From: an uncultured Blautia sp.
GTDB taxonomy: Bacteria; Bacillota; Clostridia; Lachnospirales; Lachnospiraceae
NCBI GenBank assembly: GCA_934409175.1
Contig: CAKRVX010000001.1
Span: forward strand, 1 to 63,333
DNA length: 63,333 nt
Reading direction: 5' to 3'
The notes beneath the pieces are model-generated. The model worked only from the letters and a program-made list of their open reading frames with translations. It had not been told where the DNA came from and searched no databases. This document shows, piece after piece, positions 44,557 to 53,013 of the stretch. A program made the position numbers and the translations under genes. Within the stretch, counting starts at the first letter, position 1; every line of letters starts with the position of its first letter.

Positions 44557-46920
44557 TTATTTTCCAGATTCAGTGCCGACTTCCTCCCAGAACTGTTTTA
44601 ATTCATTTTCTACTGTCTGCAAAGTACAGTTTCTACGATCTGACCATTCAATAGGAAACAGCCTGTTGTATTCCCTGTCTCTGAATCGTTCATCCAGAAG
44701 CAGGATCGCACCCACATCCTCCTGTGTTCTTATTACTCTTCCGGCAGACTGCAGAACTTTATTCATCCCAGGATAACGATATGCATAATCAAATCCATCT
44801 GTTCCTTTTTTGTTATAATACTGCCTGAGTATTTCCCGTTCTGTCCCGATCTGCGGAAGTCCGGTTCCCACAATAATGGCTCCAATCAGTTTCTCTCCCA
44901 TCAGATCGATCCCTTCCGAAAAAATTCCTCCCATCACACAAAATCCTACCAAAGTTCCTTCTGATTCAGAAAATTCTTCAAGAAATTCCTCTTTTTCCTG
45001 TTCATTCATTCCTGCCGCCTGTGAAATACAGCGGACCCATTCCACAGAAAACTCATTCTCATAAACCTCCCTGACCTCCTCCATAAATTTGTATGACGGA
45101 AAAAACACCATGTAATTTCCCTTTCTTGTCCATACCATTCTGGCAATATAAGAGGCAATTCTGTGATATTCTTCGTATCCTCTTCTGGTATATCTGCTAC
45201 TCACATCACATCCTGTAAGAATGCATCTTTTTTCCTGCTGAAAAGGAGACTGGATATAAATTCCATAATCATCCTTTCTGGAACTCAAAAGTGTTTTGTA
45301 ATATTCCATAGGAAGAAGAGTTGCTGAAAAAAACACTGCACTTTTTCCTTTCTCCAGGCATCTGCCAAGGTTCTCTGCCGGATTCACACAGAAAAGTTTC
45401 AGACATACCATCCCCTGATTTGCTCTTTCTGTATATACCACATAATTCTCATCCAGCAATTCATTAATATTCAGGAAATCCCTGACGCCAAAATAAAAAT
45501 CCAGCAATTTCTCCGGCATTTCTTCCCCGCGAAGTTCTTGCAGCAGTTTATCCATCTCTCCCATTACCTGAAGCATACTTAAAGAAACTGCTCCAGGGTT
45601 CTCCAGAATTGCATATTCTTTACATTCTTTTTCCAGTGTCAGAAGCTGTTTGTTGACTTTTCCCAATGCACGTACCAACCCCTTGCTGTAGTTTGCCGCC
45701 AGTCTCTTTGCCTCCAGCACATCTGCCCTGGACAACATGGCACTGTACATTTCTCTGCCCCGTTCCACCAGATTATGAGCCTCATCGATCAGAAAAATAT
45801 ATGCTCCTGAGGTTCCTTCTCCGAAAAAACGTTTCAGATAAACATTGGGATCAAAAACATAATTATAGTCACAGATCACGCCGTCCGTCCAGACTGCCAG
45901 ATCCAGACACAGTTCAAAAGGACATACCTGCCATTTCTGAGCTGCCGCCAGAAGAGTTGCCCTGTCATATCTGTCCGCACCGGTCCAAAGCTCATAGACT
46001 GCATCATTGATTCTGTCAAAATGACCCTTTGCATAGGAACATTTCTCCGGATTACACTCCGGTTTCTCACAAAAACATAATTTTTCCTTCGCTGTAATCG
46101 TGATAACCTTAAATTTCAGACCATGCCTGCCTAATATCTGGAAAGCTTCCTCTGCCACTGTTCTGGTGATAGTTTTTGCCGTAAGGTAAAATATATTTTC
46201 ACCAAGTCCCTCTCCCACAGCCCTCACTGCCGGAAATATCGTTGACATGGTTTTTCCTACACCTGTGGGCGCCTGAATGAAGATCTGTTTTTCCGCTGAT
46301 ATGGTATGGTAGACACTGGTAACGATCTTTCGCTGACCTTCCCTGTAGGCAAAAGGAAATTCCAGTCCTTCCATGGATTGGTTTCTTTCTTTTTTCCATG
46401 CAATCTGATACGAAATCCATTGGTGATACGCATCCAGAACTTCTCTGTACCATCTTTCCAGTTCTTTTGCTGTATAACTCTCCCGGAAACGTCTGATTTC
46501 TTCTGTATCCAGATTTCCATATGTCATCTGTACACCGATACTTTCCAGTTCCTGATCTCTGGCACTGATCCATGCATAGCACATCGCCTGCGCTTTGTGT
46601 ACAGCTACAGGTTTCTCCATCTTTTCTATATCTGCGTAAACGCCTTTGATCTCATCAACCCAGACCTGATTATTCTCTGTGAATATTCCATCTGCACGTC
46701 CTTCTACCATAATTCGAACATCTTCATATTCCGTTTCCAGCTTCAGGGGGACTTCGGCTCTGTATTCACTGCCCATCTGACTTTGTATTTTTCTGTGAAG
46801 CCTGCTGCCCTTTAACATAGCTTCTTTGTCCGCTGCACCTCTTCGGTTATCGAGGTCTCCGCTTCTCAATATAAATTCCACCAGATTTCTGACGGAAATA
46901 CGGACTGCCGGTTTCTCCAT
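44557..46920 (-). CDS. RecB-like nuclease fused to a Rad3/XPD-type helicase
   Basis: The 787-residue protein joins two domains. Residues 1-180 show a PD-(D/E)xK nuclease of RecB/Cas4 type: H42, D77 in VEGRADGI, E90-x-K92 in VDEIKG, and Q111-x3-Y115 in AQAMCYAW. Residues 185-787 are a superfamily 2 helicase. It has a Q-motif AYREGQ, Walker A APTGVGKT, and iron-sulphur cysteines in CFCEKPECNPEKCSY plus a downstream CPFE. DEAH is in LIDEAHNL, and the C-terminal motifs have GGIFSEGIDL and SAGRVIRTQED. The start at 46920 follows GGAGG; the frame opens 41 codons earlier without a ribosome site. A DNA repair or recombination role is inferred. Confidence 0.88.
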   Translation of the reverse strand: MEKPAVRISVRNLVEFILRSGDLDNRRGAADKEAMLKGSRLHRKIQSQMGSEYRAEVPLKLETEYEDVRIMVEGRADGIFTENNQVWVDEIKGVYADIEKMEKPVAVHKAQAMCYAWISARDQELESIGVQMTYGNLDTEEIRRFRESYTAKELERWYREVLDAYHQWISYQIAWKKERNQSMEGLEFPFAYREGQRKIVTSVYHTISAEKQIFIQAPTGVGKTMSTIFPAVRAVGEGLGENIFYLTAKTITRTVAEEAFQILGRHGLKFKVITITAKEKLCFCEKPECNPEKCSYAKGHFDRINDAVYELWTGADRYDRATLLAAAQKWQVCPFELCLDLAVWTDGVICDYNYVFDPNVYLKRFFGEGTSGAYIFLIDEAHNLVERGREMYSAMLSRADVLEAKRLAANYSKGLVRALGKVNKQLLTLEKECKEYAILENPGAVSLSMLQVMGEMDKLLQELRGEEMPEKLLDFYFGVRDFLNINELLDENYVVYTERANQGMVCLKLFCVNPAENLGRCLEKGKSAVFFSATLLPMEYYKTLLSSRKDDYGIYIQSPFQQEKRCILTGCDVSSRYTRRGYEEYHRIASYIARMVWTRKGNYMVFFPSYKFMEEVREVYENEFSVEWVRCISQAAGMNEQEKEEFLEEFSESEGTLVGFCVMGGIFSEGIDLMGEKLIGAIIVGTGLPQIGTEREILRQYYNKKGTDGFDYAYRYPGMNKVLQSAGRVIRTQEDVGAILLLDERFRDREYNRLFPIEWSDRRNCTLQTVENELKQFWEEVGTESGK

Positions 46921-46999
46921 ATCCCTTCTGCCTCCAAATAATCTTTCTTTTTTCCAATCTGCTTCTTCATGCATTATAACACAGAAGAAAACCACATGT

Positions 47000-47036
47000 A
47001 AAAAGCCGGCAGAAATCTGTTCTAATTCCTGCCGGC
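47000..47036 (-). terminator. Terminator of the aspartate kinase gene
   Basis: GCCGGCAG (47005-47012) pairs perfectly with CTGCCGGC (47029-47036); five T follow on the minus strand. It lies inside the upstream open stretch of the helicase frame, which supports the later helicase start at 46920. Confidence 0.88.
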
Positions 47037-47057
47037 CTATCATTCTTCTATTCTTTA

Positions 47058-48377
47058 TCAGATCTGTGTGATTACAAAAATATCATAAATTGCCTTTACT
47101 GCTGCCTCGAAATCTCTGTTCTCTACACCAATGATAATGTTCAGCTCACTGGAGCCCTGATCGATCATCTTTACGTTTACATTTGCATGTGCCAATGCGG
47201 AGAAAATTCTTCCTGCTGTACCTCTGGTAGATTTCATACCGCGTCCTACTACTGCAATCAATGCCAGATCCGATTCCATTTCTACAAAATCCGGCTGTAC
47301 TGCACGATGGATTCCTGCGATTACCTGTTGTTCTTTTTCTTCAAATTCATCCTGATGTACATAGACAGTCAGGGTATCAATTCCTGATGGAATATGTTCA
47401 AAGTTGATTCCCTGATCTTCAAACACCTGAAGAACCTTACGGCCGAAGCCAACTTCGCTGTTCATCATGGATTTTTCGATATTAATGGAACAGAAACCTT
47501 TCTTTCCTGCAATACCTGTAATAGTAAATTTAGGTTTCTTACATGTACTCTCTACGATAAAAGTACCTTTATCTTCCGGTCTGTTTGTGTTTTTGATATT
47601 GATCGGGATTCCCTCTTTACGTACAGGAAAAATTGCATCCTCATGAAGTACAGTAGCACCCATATAAGAAAGCTCTCTTAACTCTCTGTAAGTAATCGTT
47701 TCGATCACTGCCGGATCCTTTACGATTCTCGGATCTGTTACCAGAAATCCTGAAACATCTGTCCAGTTCTCATAAAGATCTGCTTTGATCGCTCTGGCAA
47801 CCAGAGAACCAGTTACATCAGAACCACCTCTGGAGAAAGTTTTTACAGTGCCGTCTTCATAAGCGCCATAGAACCCCGGGACTACTGCATTTTCACATTT
47901 GGCAAGTCTTCTGGACAAAAGCTTGTCTGTTTTTACAGAGTCGAAGTTTCCGTTTTTATCGAAGCGGATCACTTCCGCTGCATCTACAAATTCATATCCA
48001 AGGTAAGCAGCCATCACTTTACCGTTCAGAAATTCACCTCTGGATGCTGCATAATCAATGCCAGCCTGTGCCTTGAAGTCTGCCTCGATCTGTGCGAATT
48101 CATCTTCCAGTGAAAGATTTAATTTCAGGCCACGGATAATCTCATAATATCTTTCTTTAATCTCCTTTAACTGAGCGCTGAAGTCAGCACCTTCTTCGGC
48201 TGTATGATAGCACTTGTAAAGAAGATCTGTAACTTTTGTATCTCCATCAAATCTTTTTCCAGGAGCTGACGGAACTACAAATCTTCTGCTCTCGTCACTT
48301 CTGATGATATCTCCTACTTTTTCAAACTGCTGGGCGTTTGCCAGAGAACTGCCGCCGAATTTTACTACTTTTTTCAT
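47058..48377 (-). CDS. Aspartate kinase
   Basis: Aspartokinase phosphorylates aspartate at the head of the lysine, threonine and methionine pathways. The 439-residue protein has the catalytic amino-acid-kinase domain starting MKKVVKFGGSSLANAQQ. SRGGSDVTGSLVARAI and DVSGFLVTDPRIV follow. Two C-terminal ACT domains (about 300-439) contain GFCSINIEKSMMNSE and VGRGMKSTRGTAGRIFSAL and mediate feedback. The start at 48377 follows GAGGAG. The leader is about 50 bases, too short for a lysine riboswitch, so control is probably by feedback. Confidence 0.95.
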   Translation of the reverse strand: MKKVVKFGGSSLANAQQFEKVGDIIRSDESRRFVVPSAPGKRFDGDTKVTDLLYKCYHTAEEGADFSAQLKEIKERYYEIIRGLKLNLSLEDEFAQIEADFKAQAGIDYAASRGEFLNGKVMAAYLGYEFVDAAEVIRFDKNGNFDSVKTDKLLSRRLAKCENAVVPGFYGAYEDGTVKTFSRGGSDVTGSLVARAIKADLYENWTDVSGFLVTDPRIVKDPAVIETITYRELRELSYMGATVLHEDAIFPVRKEGIPINIKNTNRPEDKGTFIVESTCKKPKFTITGIAGKKGFCSINIEKSMMNSEVGFGRKVLQVFEDQGINFEHIPSGIDTLTVYVHQDEFEEKEQQVIAGIHRAVQPDFVEMESDLALIAVVGRGMKSTRGTAGRIFSALAHANVNVKMIDQGSSELNIIIGVENRDFEAAVKAIYDIFVITQI

Positions 48378-48438
48378 TTTTTTGCTCCTCATATTCTATA
48401 ACAGCTTTTACTCTCTACCGTTGTAAAGTCTGTCTAAT

Positions 48439-48467
48439 ATTTTATTGAATAAAGTCGAATTTTGCAA
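48439..48467 (-). promoter_or_regulatory. Promoter of the aspartate kinase gene
   Basis: On the minus strand, TTGCAA (48467-48462), 17 bases, TAAAAT (48444-48439), in the gap after trmO. Confidence 0.6.
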
Positions 48468-48520
48468 GTATTTCTTACCGGATTCTTTAAAAATAGTTAT
48501 TTTTCACAACCACCGGCAAT

Positions 48521-49225
48521 TTAAGGATGCTTTTTTTGAAATTCTGTCACATCATACACAGTCAGAATACTGCCATCTACCCGGAAATGGATATCCTTTG
48601 TGCCAAAAGGCATTCCGTACTCCCGTCCCGGATCATGCTGGTAGGCAGGACGGGGATCTTCGGAAAGTACCTCCAGAAGTGCAGCCCGTTTTTCCTCAGG
48701 TATTCTGTTCAGAAGTTCCTGTGGAAATTCCACATGAAGCCGATAATCTTTGATATTTTCCGCAAATCCCCCTAATGCTTCTGGATGGCAGTCTGCATAA
48801 GGAATATACGGCTTGATATCATAGATGGGAGTTCGGTCCATCAGGTCTGCCCCTGTCACATACAGGACAGGACCTAATTTCTCTTCCATTACTATCTTCT
48901 CCAGTTTCACACAGGATAATCCCACTGGATTAGGGCGAAAGGGAGATCTGGTGGCAAATACACCTTTTTTTACATTTCCGCCAAGTCTGGGCGGACGGAC
49001 TGTAGGCGACCATTCTTTTCGGGCTGCCTGAGAAAATTCCCAGATCAGCCAGATGTGGCTGAAATCTTCCAGTCCCCGTAATGCATCCGGATTTCTGTAT
49101 TCCGGTTCAAACACGATTCGCGCCCGCAATTCCTTTACTCTTCCACTCTGTCTGGGAATCCCGAATTTGGTCGGAAAGTCATTTTCTATATGAGCAATTG
49201 TTTTCAATTTCCTGATTCTCCTCAT
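48521..49225 (-). CDS. trmO: tRNA t6A37 N6-methyltransferase TrmO
   Basis: TrmO (TsaA/YaeB) methylates t6A at position 37 of some tRNA-Thr using SAM. The roughly 234-residue protein shows the single-sheet TsaA domain. TIAHIENDFPTKFGIPRQSG binds SAM, and LEDFSHIWLIWEF, FATRSPFRPNPVGLS and DLMDRTPIYDIKPYIPYAD follow. A C-terminal extension ends with a predicted beta segment. The ATG at 49225 has no clear ribosome site; a TTG at 49207 with AGGAG ten bases upstream would give MKTIAHIENDF, the usual family start, and may be the true one. Confidence 0.93.
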   Translation of the reverse strand: MRRIRKLKTIAHIENDFPTKFGIPRQSGRVKELRARIVFEPEYRNPDALRGLEDFSHIWLIWEFSQAARKEWSPTVRPPRLGGNVKKGVFATRSPFRPNPVGLSCVKLEKIVMEEKLGPVLYVTGADLMDRTPIYDIKPYIPYADCHPEALGGFAENIKDYRLHVEFPQELLNRIPEEKRAALLEVLSEDPRPAYQHDPGREYGMPFGTKDIHFRVDGSILTVYDVTEFQKKHP

Positions 49226-49301
49226 TCTTTTCTTTTTCCCAAATTTATCAGATTTTTTCGTCTGATTCAACCCGCATACGGCAATCTGCCTCACATTTTT
49301 C

Positions 49302-49330
49302 TGTACAGTATCACGTAAATGTGCTAAACT
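49302..49330 (+). promoter_or_regulatory. Candidate promoter of the AGCS symporter
   Basis: TGTACA (49302-49307), 17 bases, TAAACT (49325-49330) with TG one base upstream of the -10 (extended -10 form). The leader would be about 27 bases. Confidence 0.4.
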
Positions 49331-49363
49331 GGGAACATACTAAATAAGAAAGGTTTTATAATT

Positions 49364-50746
49364 ATGCTTCAAACAATCGAATCCATCAATAACGTCGTAA
49401 ATAATTTCATCTGGGGCGTTCCTGCTATGATCTGTATTATCGGCGTTGGACTCTATCTGAGTCTGCGGATGAAATTTCTTCAGATCCGCAAGTTTCCCTA
49501 TGCAATCAAAACCACTCTGGGCAGAATATTTAAAAAGAAAGAAGCCTCCGATGGCTCCATGACTCCCTTTCAGGCAGTCTGTACGGCTCTGGCAGGTACT
49601 GTAGGTACCGGTAACATCGCCGGTGTGGCAGGTGCCATTGCCATCGGGGGGCCTGGTGCTGTTTTCTGGATGTGGATCTCCGCTATCCTGGGCATGTGTA
49701 CGAAATTCACAGAGGTTACCCTTGCTGTTCATTTCCGTGAGAGGAATCGTCACGGAGACTATGTAGGCGGTCCTATGTATTATATCAAAAATGGTCTGGG
49801 CAAAAAATGGCAGATCCTGGCAGTTCTTTATTCTGCATTCGGTGTTCTTACTGTTTTCGGAACAGGAAACGCAACTCAGGTAAATACCATCACTACCGCA
49901 ATCAATACAGCATTGCTGAATTTCCATGTAATCTCCGATTCCTCTACCGGAACCTTAAACCTGATCCTTGGTATTGTAATCACCATTCTGGTCGGCATGG
50001 TTCTTCTGGGCGGTGTGAAACGTATCGGAAGAGTGTCTGAGAAACTGGTTCCTTTTATGGCACTTCTTTATATTATACTTGCACTGGGAGTTGTAATCCT
50101 TCATATTGATCAGGTTCCACGTGTCTTCTATGATATTGTTTATGGTGCTTTTAATCCGGCCGCTGTTACAGGTGGTGTGATAGGAACTTTCTTCATGAGT
50201 ATGAAGAAGGGTGTTTCCCGCGGTATCTTCTCCAACGAAGCCGGTCTTGGTACAGGATCCATTGCTCATGCCTGTGCAGATACAAGCAAACCCGTTAAAC
50301 AGGGTATGTTCGGTATCTTCGAGGTATTTGCAGACACCATCGTGATCTGTACTCTCACAGCTCTGGTTATTCTGGTAAGCGGTGTTTCTGTAAATTATGG
50401 AAATGCAGCCGGGGCAGAACTTACAATCTCCGGATTTACTGCTACATATGGAAACTGGATTTCTGTTTTCACAGCTGTGGCAATGTGCTGTTTCGCTTTT
50501 TCCACGATCATTGGATGGGGGCTGTACGGTGCACGCTGTATTGAATTTCTGTTCTCTGCCAAAGTTATACGTCCATTTATGGTTGCCTATTCACTGGTTG
50601 CCATTCTGGGCGCAACTGTAGACCTGGGGCTTCTCTGGAATATTGCCGAAACCTTCAACGGTCTCATGGCTATCCCTAACCTCATCGCAGTTTTCCTTCT
50701 GTCTGGAACTGTATTTAAACTGGTAAAAGAATATTTCAGTAAATAA
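49364..50746 (+). CDS. Sodium:alanine (AGCS-family) symporter
   Basis: The 460-residue protein has about ten membrane helices and the AGCS signatures GTVGTGNIAGVAGAIAIGGP and WMWISAILGMCTKFTEVTLA, then SNEAGLGTGSIAHACA. Family members import alanine, glycine or glutamine with Na+. The ATG follows AGAAAGG. It is monocistronic, with a promoter candidate 30 bases upstream and a hairpin terminator at 50759-50800. The exact substrate is not resolvable. Confidence 0.95.
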   Translation: MLQTIESINNVVNNFIWGVPAMICIIGVGLYLSLRMKFLQIRKFPYAIKTTLGRIFKKKEASDGSMTPFQAVCTALAGTVGTGNIAGVAGAIAIGGPGAVFWMWISAILGMCTKFTEVTLAVHFRERNRHGDYVGGPMYYIKNGLGKKWQILAVLYSAFGVLTVFGTGNATQVNTITTAINTALLNFHVISDSSTGTLNLILGIVITILVGMVLLGGVKRIGRVSEKLVPFMALLYIILALGVVILHIDQVPRVFYDIVYGAFNPAAVTGGVIGTFFMSMKKGVSRGIFSNEAGLGTGSIAHACADTSKPVKQGMFGIFEVFADTIVICTLTALVILVSGVSVNYGNAAGAELTISGFTATYGNWISVFTAVAMCCFAFSTIIGWGLYGARCIEFLFSAKVIRPFMVAYSLVAILGATVDLGLLWNIAETFNGLMAIPNLIAVFLLSGTVFKLVKEYFSK

Positions 50747-50758
50747 TCGATATCTCAC

Positions 50759-50800
50759 AAATCCTGAAGGGGAATTTTTGATTTCCTTTCAGGATTTTTT
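50759..50800 (+). terminator. Terminator of the AGCS symporter
   Basis: AATCCTGAA (50760-50768) pairs with TTCAGGATT (50788-50796), with GGAA/TTCC pairing inside, and T-runs follow to 50800. It lies 13 bases after the stop. Confidence 0.85.
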
Positions 50801-50851
50801 CAAAAAATGCTGTTCTCTGTATTTGATTCTCTCTATATCAGTTTCAAAAAA

Positions 50852-50881
50852 GTCAAAATAGTACATAAATATGTCAAAATA
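50852..50881 (+). repeat. Direct repeat in the GH31 promoter region
   Basis: GTCAAAATA occurs at 50852-50860 and again at 50873-50881, exactly 21 bases (two helical turns) apart, about 85 bases upstream of the GH31 start codon. A regulator binding one face of the helix is plausible. Confidence 0.4.
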
Positions 50882-50963
50882 TCAGGTGCAATCCCTATAA
50901 CCAAGTTTTATTATATAAGAAAACAAAATAAAAACTATTTCATCCATCAAGGAGGATTTTATC

Positions 50964-52916
50964 ATGATTAAAAAATATACTTACGGATGCCCCTTCCAGA
51001 CAGAGGCAGTTGTAAAAGAATTTGCGGCAGAATCAGGTGTACCTGCTTTCGGGACCATTTCTGTAAAAAACGGATTTTCCTTTCACTATGAAATGAATGC
51101 AGATGATGTGATATACGGTCTGGGTGAAGCCAACCGTGGAATCAATAAACGCGGATATCTTTACGAAAGCAACTGCGCCGACGATCCGGAACACACAGAA
51201 GACAAAATTTCTTTATATGGTGCTCATAACTTCCTGATAATCTCCGGAAAGGAAACTTTCGGACTGTTCGTGGATTATCCCGGCAAACTGACTTTCGATA
51301 TTGGTTATACCCGTTCTTCTCAGTTATCCATCACCTGTGAGAATGCCGATCTTGATCTGTATGTGATTGAAGGAGAAACTCCTTATGATATTGCCAAACA
51401 ATTCCGTAAGATTATTGGCAGAAGTTATATTCCACCTAAATATGCATTCGGTTTCGGACAAAGCCGCTGGGGTTACACCACCGCCGACGACTTTACAAAT
51501 GTAGCAGACGGATACCGAAACAACCAGATTCCGATCGATATGGTTTATATGGACATTGACTACATGGAGCACTATAAAGATTTCACTGTAAATCAGGAAA
51601 ACTTCCCGGATTTCAAAGCTTATGTCCAGTCAATGAAAGACAAAAACATTCATCTGGTCCCGATCATCGATGCCGGCGTAAAAATTGAGAACGGCTATGA
51701 TGTTTACGAAGAAGGCAAAGAGAAAAACTATTTCTGTAAGCGTGAAGACGGCAGTGATTTCGTAGCCGCAGTATGGCCAGGCTGGACACATTTTCCAGAT
51801 GTATTAAATGCCGATGCCCGGGCATGGTTCGGTCAGAAATATGAGCGCCTGATTTCTCAGGGAATCGACGGTTTTTGGAATGATATGAACGAACCGGCAA
51901 TCTTCTGTACACCGGAAGGCGTAAATGAAGTAAAAGAATATATAAAAAATGATTTTCTGGATAAAGAAGATGCTCCCGGATTTACTCTTGGAGATAAAGT
52001 CGGTCATCTCGCAAATAATCCGGAAGATTACAAACGTTTCTACCACAATGTAAACGGTCAGAGAGTACGCCACGATAAAGTACATAACCTTTTCGGCTAT
52101 AATATGACACGTGCTGCCGGAGAGGCTTTTGAAAAGATTGCACCAGGCAAACGTTTCCTGATGTTCTCCCGTTCTTCTTACATCGGAATGCACAGATACG
52201 GCGGTATATGGATGGGAGACAACAAATCCTGGTGGTCACATATTCTTCTGAACCTGAAAATGCTTCCATCTTTAAATATGTGCGGTTTCCTCTATACAGG
52301 TGCAGATCTGGGAGGCTTCGGCGCCAACACAACACGCGATCTGCTCCTTCGCTGGCTGGCTCTCGGTGTGTTCACACCACTTATGAGAGACCACGCAGCT
52401 ATCGGAACCAGAGAACAGGAAGCTTATCAGTTCGAAAATATTGAAGATTTCCGTCATGTGATTGGCGTCAGATATCGTCTTGTTCCTTATATTTACAGTG
52501 AATATATGAAAGCAGCCTTAAATGATGATCTGATGTTTCGTCCACTTGCTTTTGATTATACAGACGATTCTTTCGCAACACAGGTGGAAGATCAGCTTCT
52601 CCTGGGCCATGAGGTTATGATCGCACCGGTTTATACCCAGAATGCCAAAGGCCGTTATGTATATCTGCCGGAAGAAATGATGTTTATCAAATTCCTGCCG
52701 GATGGAACGATTTCTCAAAAAGTCCTGGAAAAGGGACATCACTATGTCGAAGTTGCCCTGAATGAAGTACCGCTCTTTATCCGTAAAGATAAAGCGATTC
52801 CTGTTGCAGATACAGCTCAGTATGTTGCAGCTATTGACCCATCAACTATTCAGACGATCGGATATGACGGAGCTGATTATGACCGTTACGATGATGACGG
52901 AATCAGCACACTGTAA
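50964..52916 (+). CDS. Glycoside hydrolase family 31 alpha-glucosidase
   Basis: GH31 enzymes release terminal alpha-glucose (or related residues) from oligosaccharides with retention. The 650-residue protein has an N-terminal beta-sandwich (about 1-160) and then the catalytic barrel. The nucleophile is D307 in GFWNDMNEPAIF and the acid/base is D419 in WMGDNKSWW. YIPPKYAFGFGQSRWGY and GADLGGFGANTT are substrate-binding loops. No signal peptide is present, so it is cytosolic and acts on imported sugars. AAGGAGG precedes the ATG. It is flanked by a direct repeat upstream and a strong terminator downstream. Confidence 0.95.
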   Translation: MIKKYTYGCPFQTEAVVKEFAAESGVPAFGTISVKNGFSFHYEMNADDVIYGLGEANRGINKRGYLYESNCADDPEHTEDKISLYGAHNFLIISGKETFGLFVDYPGKLTFDIGYTRSSQLSITCENADLDLYVIEGETPYDIAKQFRKIIGRSYIPPKYAFGFGQSRWGYTTADDFTNVADGYRNNQIPIDMVYMDIDYMEHYKDFTVNQENFPDFKAYVQSMKDKNIHLVPIIDAGVKIENGYDVYEEGKEKNYFCKREDGSDFVAAVWPGWTHFPDVLNADARAWFGQKYERLISQGIDGFWNDMNEPAIFCTPEGVNEVKEYIKNDFLDKEDAPGFTLGDKVGHLANNPEDYKRFYHNVNGQRVRHDKVHNLFGYNMTRAAGEAFEKIAPGKRFLMFSRSSYIGMHRYGGIWMGDNKSWWSHILLNLKMLPSLNMCGFLYTGADLGGFGANTTRDLLLRWLALGVFTPLMRDHAAIGTREQEAYQFENIEDFRHVIGVRYRLVPYIYSEYMKAALNDDLMFRPLAFDYTDDSFATQVEDQLLLGHEVMIAPVYTQNAKGRYVYLPEEMMFIKFLPDGTISQKVLEKGHHYVEVALNEVPLFIRKDKAIPVADTAQYVAAIDPSTIQTIGYDGADYDRYDDDGISTL

Positions 52917-52947
52917 TTTTCGCTCAACTCTATAATTTTACATAAAT

Positions 52948-53001
52948 AAAAAGAATCTGCGAACCCTGTATCTAACCACAGGTATTCGCAGATTCTTTTT
53001 T
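52948..53001. terminator. Bidirectional terminator between GH31 and larC
   Basis: AAAAAGAATCTGCGAA (52948-52963) pairs perfectly with TTCGCAGATTCTTTTT (52985-53000), with CCTGT/ACAGG pairing inside. T-runs face both ways for the convergent genes. Confidence 0.93.
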
Positions 53002-53013
53002 CAGCAGATATAT

